Shown in pieces: positions 34,427 to 40,347 of a DNA stretch of 40,347 nucleotides. Within the stretch, counting starts at the first letter, position 1. Every line of letters begins with the position of its first letter. The notes below the pieces were generated by a model. It did not search any database and was not told the DNA's origin. It worked only from the letters and a program-made list of their open reading frames with translations. The DNA is taken from the NCBI GenBank assembly GCA_949296805.1, contig CASFPO010000025.1, forward strand, positions 1 through 40,347, in the 5' to 3' direction. The position numbers were made by a program, and so were the translations under genes. The DNA is from an uncultured Bacillota bacterium (GTDB lineage Bacteria > Bacillota > Clostridia > Christensenellales > UBA1242).

Positions 34427-34780
34427 TTGTTCCTCCTAAAAAGTTCTTATGTATTTTGAAAGAATTTCCTTTCACATTAACATACTACTAAAATTCTTTA
34501 AAAAATGTGCAAAATATTTAATTTTTATAGATTATTATTTCGACAAAACAAGTTTTTTTTAGACAGTATAGTTATTGCCATTTTCCTCACAATAGCTTCA
34601 AAGAAGTTTTTCTTTTCAAAATATTTTCATATGTGCAACCGTTAATCTTTGCTAGAAAAGAGCAAAGAGCGACTTGCATAAAGAAAAATTTTGTTATATT
34701 GTTATTTTTTGTTGACTTAAGAAAAAAAATAGTTTAAAATAGGGTGTTACTAAATTTATAATGTAATTGAGAGGTTATAT
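34427..34780. promoter_or_regulatory. Divergent intergenic region between mini-protein and large surface protein
   Basis: These 354 bases hold no gene. On the minus side, TGTCGAA (plus-strand TTCGACA at 34539-34545) matches the Spo0A box consensus about 115 bases before the mini-protein start. A small palindrome GAAAG-AATTTC-CTTTC lies at about 34459-34474. On the plus side the promoter at 34712-34740 drives the large gene. The rest is AT-rich and featureless. Confidence 0.4.
34712..34740 (+). promoter_or_regulatory. Promoter of the large surface protein gene
   Basis: TTGACT at 34712-34717, a 17-base spacer and TAAAAT at 34735-34740. The leader is about 35 bases and ends in GAGAGGT before the ATG. 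Confidence 0.75.
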
Positions 34781-37700
34781 ATGGCAAAAACAAAATTAAA
34801 AAATAAAGGGCTTTTTAAAGGAGTAGCTGTTGGTTTTGCACTTGTTTTATGTAGTGCTTTTTTCCCTGTAAATGCAATTAATGCGTTAGCTGAGCAAAAT
34901 TTTAAAGGCGAAACAGAATCACAAGCAAATACACACAGAATTTCTGTTGATGGTGCAGTAGAAGAAAACGAAAATTCTATAACTGTTATAAAAGGGGATG
35001 ATTTTACCATTCCTCAAGGTGTTTATTACAATGGTAGCAACCCAAGTGGACATGTTATAGGAACTACTATATCTGATTTAATTACTGTTTCAAAAGTTGA
35101 GATTATTAATAAAGGAACGGGCAGGGTACTTTCAACATTATCAGGACTGGCTTCTTTTGTTGATCAAACATTTACCGCAAGCGAGCTTACAACATATGTT
35201 ATCCGTTATACAGTTGTTGATAATGGCGTTGAGTATAGTTATGACTTTAATGTTGAAACTTTAGTTTCAGACGAAGTAAGTTTTGAATTCAGAGGGAATG
35301 ATAAAAATATTATACCTACTCATTACGATAAAGAATACGCAAATGGCAAGGATATTACCCTTCCTCTTCCAAATATCAATGATGAGGATGGAGATCCAAT
35401 ACTTTCAAGCGAAGCAAGTGATAATTATATTATCGATATTAACAGTCGTCCTACTTATACTACAGGCGGAGTAAACTCTTTCGTTTATATCAGCCTTGCT
35501 GGTGGCAGTATGGATGAAGACGGAAATTATAATGTTAAAATCAAAAAAGATGATACAACAGGAGAGTTCTATATTGATGGCGCCGATTTTACTAATATAG
35601 ATAGTGGCACTGAATTTACCATTACTTATTATTTCTATGAAATTAGAGAAAATGGCAATATCTCTTATGTTAATTCGACTACAAGAACATTTACTGTTTG
35701 GGATGATTACTATCATATAACAGCAAATGGAGAATCTGGCTATAACCTTAGCGTAAGATTTTCAGAGGAAACTCCTGATAGTGCTGTTGTAGGTGTTGCT
35801 GTTGATCTTCCATCTGTAAGTGGAACAACTTCTGCATCTAATAGTCCTTCTAGTGAGGCTGTTGAGGTATCTTATACTCTTCAAGTTCTTAAGATGGACG
35901 ATAATAGAGAGTATACAGATGATGTTACAACAGATGTTTATGATGAAATTGAGAATACCTTCACAGCAAAAGAAAAAGGTTCATATAGATTTATCTACAA
36001 AGTGGAAGATTTCTATGGCAATAAGCCAAGTACAAGCACTACTTCGTTTACTATAACTAATGTTGAAGATACACAACAGGCTACTCCTATTATGTATGAT
36101 GCAGGAGAAGTTGAGTTAGATAAAAATGGCGACTATATTGATATAAGCTACAAATTAAAATCACAAAGTGTAAACCGAAACATAATTATGTACGCAATCA
36201 CTGGTAAAGACAATATGGTCACTGATGTAAACGAACTAACTTTTAAGAGAGTTATCAGAGATTCCTCAACTACTAGATTTGAGATAACAGAATACAATGA
36301 CAAAAACCTTATTTTTGGTGCAGATGTTGCAAGTGGCGATCCTACTATGGATAACATCTATCTCCAAATTGTAGCAGATAACTTTGATATCTATAGACAA
36401 ATGTCAATTGATAAGGCAGTGGATGATAATATAGATTTAGATGACCCTGCCGACATCAGAGACTGGTTGATTGAAAATAACTATCTGATAGTTACAACAA
36501 ACTGGAATCAAGATCCTACAGGTGCACAAATTTTGAAAGAAAGTGATGAAGGCTATTCAGCAACAGTAGGCGATCAAACAGCAAAAGAAAAAATGGCAGA
36601 GAAAGGTTTTGCATATTTGCAATCTACAAGCGAGGGCGGACAATATAATTTCCCTGCTAGAACTTACTATTTTGATTATTACGCAGATGACAATGTAAGC
36701 AACATTGCTGAGAGAAGAGAAGTTTATAGAATTGTATTGCAAGAGACTATAAGTGACACAGCCACACCAACAATTAATTTTTCATCTGATCTTAAGTCTG
36801 CATATCTTCCAACAGATACAATTACCTTTAATACTGCGACTGCTAGTGACACGATTGATACATCTAACAGAAGTTCAAGTGTTAAAGTTTTAACAGCTTA
36901 CAGATTTTTAGATGGTGAGAATGCTCCTGTGTCCAATGATAGTACAAATACAAATAAAACCCTACAGTTTATTGTAAACGATAATGTAGCAACAAGTGGC
37001 GGAAGCCAATTAACTTGGATAGAGGAAAATAAAGATTCTACCACTGGCTTAGTAACAAGTACAGGCTGGTTCTTTGATACTTCTGTTTCCTCATATACAA
37101 TTGACTTAAGAGATGTTCCATCAACTGCAGAAACTCTAGAAATTTTTGCATATGCGGTTGATGATTTCGGCAACATTGCATTCTTTAGCAGAAAAGTTAC
37201 AATTATGAACACTGCAGATAGCGATATGCCAGTGCTTGTAAATGTAGAAAATGCACCTGATGCAACTGAAGGCGAACAAACATATTTGGCTGACGATGAT
37301 ATAATACTTCCAAATCTTGATTACAGAGATTCTCGCCCAGAATATATGACTGGGGAAGTAGCAGTTTATAAAGTTACAACTACTGGCGAAGGCGCAGATA
37401 TGGTTACTAATAGAGAGCTTATTCAAAGTGTCAATGCATCAACAGATGTTGATACTTATAGAGGTATTTTCACGGTATATGGTGGCACTTTCACTCCTTC
37501 TACTGATGGAACATATCAAGTAGTAGTTACTGTAAAAGATAATAGCAATCATACACTTTCCACATATTTTACTTATTATGTAAAAGATTCTGGAAAGGTA
37601 GAAGATCCAGAAATATCAAATATTACCACTGAGCCTGTTGATATTCAAGTAAATTATCCGTACGATCTTGAAGTTCCAAGACTTACGGTAACTGAATCAG

Positions 37701-39079
37701 ATTTATTCGGTTATATCGGGCTTGATAGCAGTGATGATACTAACACCTCTACTTACTATACAGTTTCAGCTGTTTCGGCAAGTGATAGTTATAAGCTTAC
37801 ACAATATCAGTTTACTGGAGAAACTAAAGGAAATTATAGACTTCAATATACAGCATTTTTAATGAGGTATAGAGCAGACAGATTACTTGCTAGTGGAGCA
37901 AGCTCTGAAGAGGCTGGTATATATCTTGAAGATGGAAAGCTAAAATATAAAGAGGCTGGTGCATCTGCAACTTCATACTATATATATTTTGAAAGAGTAA
38001 ATAATCAAGAAGGTAACGCAATTAATTATATAGCAACAATGAATACCGCTCTTGATGGTTCTGGCGATAGTCCTGAAGTTTTGGAAGGTCAGACAATGCA
38101 AGAAGTAGTTGAAGCAAAGGTAGATGGACTTGTAGATTTCTTCGCTCGTAAAAGTGAAATTCAAGAGATAACAGTATCTGATGCTGGTATTAATGTGACA
38201 ATAGATGAAAGTGCCTATGAGAAAAATCAATATCAAACTGTTAACCCTGACGATCCTTATCTAGTACCTATTGTTATGCCTCAGATTGAGATAATCGGAC
38301 AAGCGTCTCCTGATTATGAAGAGTCTAGAGTTATAATAGAATGTGTATCAGATGGAACTACAACTCCAATAGCTACGATATCATTAGCTGATTGGGAGAG
38401 TGCGGTAGCAACCAACTCAAATAACTTTGTTGTGGAAGGCGAGACAATCAGTTTAAGGCTTATTAGAAATGGAACTTATACAATAAAATACGAAATATAC
38501 GCACAAGATAAGTATGGCGATATAATTGGCGATCCAAAGCCCTTAGATTATACTATAACTAGCGGAGATATTATACCTCCAACAGTGACGATCTTAGATG
38601 CAGAGAAGATGGCAAAGGCAACTTATGGGGTAGGCGAGACATTGGTTATTAACTTGTCTGAAGATGTATTAAATGTTTCTGATAACGTTACTACTGATAG
38701 AGATGAGTTGCTTAGCAAATTATCAATTACAATAACAAATAATGACACTGGAGATACAGACGAAATAACAAACAGAGGCGATGAAACATATCTATCCTAT
38801 GAATATGAACTTACCGAAGTAGGAAGTTATACAGTATCAATCACTGTAGAGGATAGAGTAGGAAATGTAAGCAATCCTGCTGCAACCTTCTCCTTTGAGG
38901 TAACATCAGAAGGTTCTGATCCAGTTGATGTTCAGGAAATACTTGGTGGAATTTTAATAGCTCTTTCTGTAGGTGTACTTGCAGGAGTTGTAATCTACTT
39001 TGTTGTATCTAAAGTTAAACTTGATAGACGAGCAAAAGGTTATCAACAAGAAAATAAAAAGCTAGATAAAAAAGACTAA
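34781..39079 (+). CDS. Giant membrane-anchored surface protein with Ig/cadherin-like domains
   Basis: This 1432-residue exported protein has a signal peptide (residues 1-37, basic KTKLKNKG then a hydrophobic core ending near NALA), a very long acidic beta-rich ectodomain, a C-terminal membrane helix (about 1384-1412, from EILGGILIALSVG to VIYFVVS) and a basic cytoplasmic tail. The ectodomain repeats a pattern of Ig/cadherin-like modules: a start near a proline (PTVTILDAE, ATPIMYDAG, ATPTINFSS), a YVV/IRYTV-type strand and an end with V-x-DN or D-x-x-GN (VDDFGNIAFF, VEDRVGNVSN, VEDFYGNKPS). There is no LPxTG; the helix would hold it in the membrane, leaving the domains to span the wall. Adhesion is a guess by analogy. 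Confidence 0.8.
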   Translation: MAKTKLKNKGLFKGVAVGFALVLCSAFFPVNAINALAEQNFKGETESQANTHRISVDGAVEENENSITVIKGDDFTIPQGVYYNGSNPSGHVIGTTISDLITVSKVEIINKGTGRVLSTLSGLASFVDQTFTASELTTYVIRYTVVDNGVEYSYDFNVETLVSDEVSFEFRGNDKNIIPTHYDKEYANGKDITLPLPNINDEDGDPILSSEASDNYIIDINSRPTYTTGGVNSFVYISLAGGSMDEDGNYNVKIKKDDTTGEFYIDGADFTNIDSGTEFTITYYFYEIRENGNISYVNSTTRTFTVWDDYYHITANGESGYNLSVRFSEETPDSAVVGVAVDLPSVSGTTSASNSPSSEAVEVSYTLQVLKMDDNREYTDDVTTDVYDEIENTFTAKEKGSYRFIYKVEDFYGNKPSTSTTSFTITNVEDTQQATPIMYDAGEVELDKNGDYIDISYKLKSQSVNRNIIMYAITGKDNMVTDVNELTFKRVIRDSSTTRFEITEYNDKNLIFGADVASGDPTMDNIYLQIVADNFDIYRQMSIDKAVDDNIDLDDPADIRDWLIENNYLIVTTNWNQDPTGAQILKESDEGYSATVGDQTAKEKMAEKGFAYLQSTSEGGQYNFPARTYYFDYYADDNVSNIAERREVYRIVLQETISDTATPTINFSSDLKSAYLPTDTITFNTATASDTIDTSNRSSSVKVLTAYRFLDGENAPVSNDSTNTNKTLQFIVNDNVATSGGSQLTWIEENKDSTTGLVTSTGWFFDTSVSSYTIDLRDVPSTAETLEIFAYAVDDFGNIAFFSRKVTIMNTADSDMPVLVNVENAPDATEGEQTYLADDDIILPNLDYRDSRPEYMTGEVAVYKVTTTGEGADMVTNRELIQSVNASTDVDTYRGIFTVYGGTFTPSTDGTYQVVVTVKDNSNHTLSTYFTYYVKDSGKVEDPEISNITTEPVDIQVNYPYDLEVPRLTVTESDLFGYIGLDSSDDTNTSTYYTVSAVSASDSYKLTQYQFTGETKGNYRLQYTAFLMRYRADRLLASGASSEEAGIYLEDGKLKYKEAGASATSYYIYFERVNNQEGNAINYIATMNTALDGSGDSPEVLEGQTMQEVVEAKVDGLVDFFARKSEIQEITVSDAGINVTIDESAYEKNQYQTVNPDDPYLVPIVMPQIEIIGQASPDYEESRVIIECVSDGTTTPIATISLADWESAVATNSNNFVVEGETISLRLIRNGTYTIKYEIYAQDKYGDIIGDPKPLDYTITSGDIIPPTVTILDAEKMAKATYGVGETLVINLSEDVLNVSDNVTTDRDELLSKLSITITNNDTGDTDEITNRGDETYLSYEYELTEVGSYTVSITVEDRVGNVSNPAATFSFEVTSEGSDPVDVQEILGGILIALSVGVLAGVVIYFVVSKVKLDRRAKGYQQENKKLDKKD

Positions 39080-39099
39080 CTTAAATAATTAAACAAAAT

Positions 39100-39123
39100 A
39101 AAGAGGGTTGCTCCTCTTTTTTT
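39100..39123 (+). terminator. Intrinsic terminator after the large surface protein gene
   Basis: AAAGAGG at 39100-39106, loop GTTGCT, CCTCTTT at 39113-39119, T-run to 39123. Confidence 0.85.
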
Positions 39124-39145
39124 GTATTTATGTTATATATTTTGC

Positions 39146-39174
39146 TTGACAAATATATGTGATTATGTTATATT
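39146..39174 (+). promoter_or_regulatory. Strong promoter of the rplU-prp-rpmA operon
   Basis: TTGACA at 39146-39151, a 17-base spacer, TATATT at 39169-39174 with TG one base upstream (extended -10). The leader is about 95 bases. Confidence 0.85.
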
Positions 39175-39231
39175 ATTAATCGTATCCGTATGCAAAAGGT
39201 TCTTTAAGTCTAATTTATAATTTTACATTAT

Positions 39232-39276
39232 AGTAGCACCTGTCCAAGCAACGAGATTGGTTAGAGGAGGTAAAAA
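39232..39276 (+). promoter_or_regulatory. Hairpin that can cover the rplU ribosome binding site (L21-type leader)
   Basis: ACCT at 39238-39241 can pair with AGGT at 39268-39271, which is part of the GGAGG ribosome binding site, and CCAA at 39244-39247 pairs with TTGG at 39257-39260. L21 operons of Bacillota are known to carry an autoregulatory leader. This stem is consistent with that, but I cannot confirm that it belongs to the described family. Confidence 0.45.
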
Positions 39277-39585
39277 ATGTTCGCAATAGTTCAAAGTGGT
39301 GGAAAGCAATACAAAGCTCAAGAAAACGATATTATCTGCGTAGAAAAACTTGATAATTCTGTTGGCGATAAGATAAAGCTTGATGTATTGTTGATCAGTG
39401 ATAACGGCGATGTTGTTGTAGGCAATCCATTAGTTCAAGGTGCTGTATGTGAAGCTGAAGTTGTCTCTCATGGAAAGGGCGACAAGATTATAGTTTTTAA
39501 ATACAAGCCTAAAAAGAATGAAAGAAAAAAACAAGGGCACAGACAACCATTCACTCAATTAAAAATATTGTCAATTAAAAAATAG
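39277..39585 (+). CDS. rplU: 50S ribosomal protein L21
   Basis: This 102-residue protein of the large subunit matches L21 from end to end: MFAIVQSGGKQYKAQENDII, GDKIKLDVLLI, VGNPLVQGAVCEAEVV and the basic KYKPKKNERKKQGHRQPFTQLKI. AGAGGAGG lies 7 bases before the ATG. It begins the classic Bacillota order rplU, prp, rpmA. Confidence 0.99.
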   Translation: MFAIVQSGGKQYKAQENDIICVEKLDNSVGDKIKLDVLLISDNGDVVVGNPLVQGAVCEAEVVSHGKGDKIIVFKYKPKKNERKKQGHRQPFTQLKILSIKK

Positions 39586-39591
39586 GTTTTT

Positions 39592-39912
39592 ATGACAAAG
39601 ATTACTTTTTATAAAAAAAATAATTTGATTGTAGGTTTTGAAATTAGTGGACATACTGGCAAGGATGATTATGGCAAAGATTTGCTTTGTTGTCAGATAT
39701 CTACAGTGGCTCAATTTGCTGTTGTGGCAGTTGCTGATGTTTTAAAAATTGATTGTTTCTATGAAATATCAGATGGTTACTTAAAACTTAAGGTAGACAA
39801 AAATTATGAAAACGATAAATTACAATTTTTGCTTAACTCTTGCTTAAAGTCTTTTAAATCTATAATCATTAATGAAAAAAAATATGCAAAATTGGAGGTA
39901 AAAAATGTTTAA
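39592..39912 (+). CDS. prp: Ribosomal-processing cysteine protease Prp
   Basis: This 106-residue protein is the protease that removes the N-terminal extension of L27 in Bacillota. The catalytic dyad is His21 in SGHTG and Cys33 in DLLCC, with the 12-residue spacing of known Prp proteins; a second cysteine directly follows at position 34. The gene lies 6 bases after rplU and overlaps rpmA by 8, so enzyme and substrate are made together. The L27 encoded next has the matching cleavage site. No strong ribosome binding site is seen, so translational coupling to rplU is likely. Confidence 0.92.
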   Translation: MTKITFYKKNNLIVGFEISGHTGKDDYGKDLLCCQISTVAQFAVVAVADVLKIDCFYEISDGYLKLKVDKNYENDKLQFLLNSCLKSFKSIIINEKKYAKLEVKNV

Positions 39913-40177
39913 GTTTAATGCTCAACTTTTTGCTCATAAAAAGGGTGGTGGTAGCACTAAGAACGGCCGTGATTCTCAAAGCAAAAGATTGGGGGTTAAG
40001 GCATATGGCGGTGAAGCCGTTACTGCAGGCTCAATTATTGTTAGGCAAAGAGGCACAAAGATTTATCCGGGACAAAATGTCGGAATGGGTAAAGATTATA
40101 CTCTGTATGCACTATGCGATGGAGTAGTAAAATTTGGACAAAGCAATTCGAAGAAAATTGTTTCAATAGTTAAATAA
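39905..40177 (+). CDS. rpmA: 50S ribosomal protein L27 with cleavable N-terminal extension
   Basis: The 90-residue L27 precursor starts MFKFNAQLF followed by [20 protein letters not shown]. The first nine residues are the extension that Prp removes before the Ala-His that reaches the peptidyl transferase centre. The usual Bacillota motif is LNLQFF-AHKKG; here it is [11 protein letters not shown], keeping Gln, the final Phe and the cut position. Standard L27 sequence ([22 protein letters not shown]) follows. GGAGGT precedes the ATG, inside the end of prp. Confidence 0.98.
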   Translation: MFKFNAQLFAHKKGGGSTKNGRDSQSKRLGVKAYGGEAVTAGSIIVRQRGTKIYPGQNVGMGKDYTLYALCDGVVKFGQSNSKKIVSIVK

Positions 40178-40207
40178 AAAATAACCTTGTTCAAGGTTAT
40201 TTTTTTA
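40178..40207 (+). terminator. Intrinsic terminator after rpmA
   Basis: AAATAACCTTG pairs with CAAGGTTATTT through a TT turn, ending in a T tract. Confidence 0.9.
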
Positions 40208-40220
40208 ATTGGGACAAGAA

Positions 40221-40243
40221 AACCACAAGCAGTGCTTGTGGTT
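40221..40243. repeat. Perfect palindrome, possible insertion-sequence end
   Basis: AACCACAAGC, loop AGT, GCTTGTGGTT: a 10-bp perfect stem without a T-run, just outside the RBS-burying repeat that follows. Such GC-richer stems often mark REP elements or transposon ends. Confidence 0.4.
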
Positions 40244-40268
40244 CCAAAAGGCTTACAGCTATGGACAT

Positions 40269-40336
40269 CAAAAACCTCCTATGTTAAAATATAGTTGAAG
40301 TTTTGCCGCTTTAACTAAAAACATAGGAGGTTTTTG
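40269..40336 (+). promoter_or_regulatory. Inverted repeat burying a ribosome binding site
   Basis: CAAAAACCTCCTATGTT at 40269-40285 is the perfect reverse complement of AACATAGGAGGTTTTTG at 40320-40336 (17 bp). The right arm contains AGGAGG for the ATG at 40340, so a transcript reading through from outside would hide the start site. Transposase genes commonly use this layout to block readthrough expression. Confidence 0.6.
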
Positions 40337-40339
40337 TCT

Positions 40340-40347
40340 ATGAACTT
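40340..40347 (+). CDS. Start of a truncated ORF, perhaps a transposase
   Basis: Only ATG AAC and two more bases are inside the window. AGGAGG sits 9 bases upstream within an inverted repeat. The product cannot be read; a transposase is suggested only by the flanking palindromes and the buried ribosome binding site. Confidence 0.35.

Overview
The window is AT-rich DNA from a low-GC Bacillota genome, most likely an uncultured gut-type clostridium. Three things support this. The genes spoIIGA, sigE and sigG lie directly behind ftsZ, as in endospore formers, and spoVG is also present. The MurE ligase carries the D-N-P-R motif of meso-diaminopimelate-adding enzymes. Ribosome binding sites and promoters are of the standard Gram-positive type. 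I cannot name a species.

Layout. 1-350: a stack of palindromes with no gene, then a good promoter. 354-2147: a secreted InlB-repeat-like protein. 2462-4274: engB and a 23S rRNA uracil methyltransferase. 4326-6602: an accessory patch holding two unknown genes that overlap at their 3' ends, a tRNA-Arg(UCG) with unusual tertiary-contact bases, a zinc-ribbon-like orphan and a small membrane ORF broken by an in-frame stop. 6664-6942 (minus): spoVG. 7083-10358: an alpha/beta hydrolase, a membrane-anchored MurF-like ligase and ddl. 10458-20435: the division and cell-wall cluster murE, mraY, murD, ftsW, murA, divIB/ftsQ, ftsA and ftsZ, with no murG, murB or murC. 20576-23060: spoIIGA, sigE and sigG. 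23312-25888: a BspA-type leucine-rich-repeat surface protein with a duplicated module. 25980-30865: the translation operon rpsL, rpsG and fusA behind a long structured leader, then tuf with its own promoter. 31153-33176: sepF, lspA with a long hydrophilic tail, and rluD. 33290-34426 (minus): two tandem PH-domain-like paralogues and a cysteine-rich mini-protein. 34781-39079: a 1432-residue membrane-anchored surface protein. 39277-40177: rplU, prp and rpmA. 40220-40347: palindromes and the first codons of an ORF whose ribosome binding site is buried in an inverted repeat, probably the edge of an insertion sequence.

How the genes fit together. Most of the window supplies cell-wall precursors (ddl, MurF-like, MurE, MraY, MurD, MurA), the division machine that uses them (FtsW, DivIB, FtsA, FtsZ, SepF) and the sporulation sigma cascade that follows division. 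The rest is core translation (S12, S7, EF-G, EF-Tu, L21, L27, Prp, EngB, RlmD-like, RluD).

The most interesting item is the roughly 400-base leader of rpsL. It holds a dense set of hairpins, two terminator-like stems, and a pair of mutually exclusive helices, which is the architecture of transcription attenuation. I found no CRISPR array, defence island, prophage or complete transposon. All functional calls come from reading motifs by eye.
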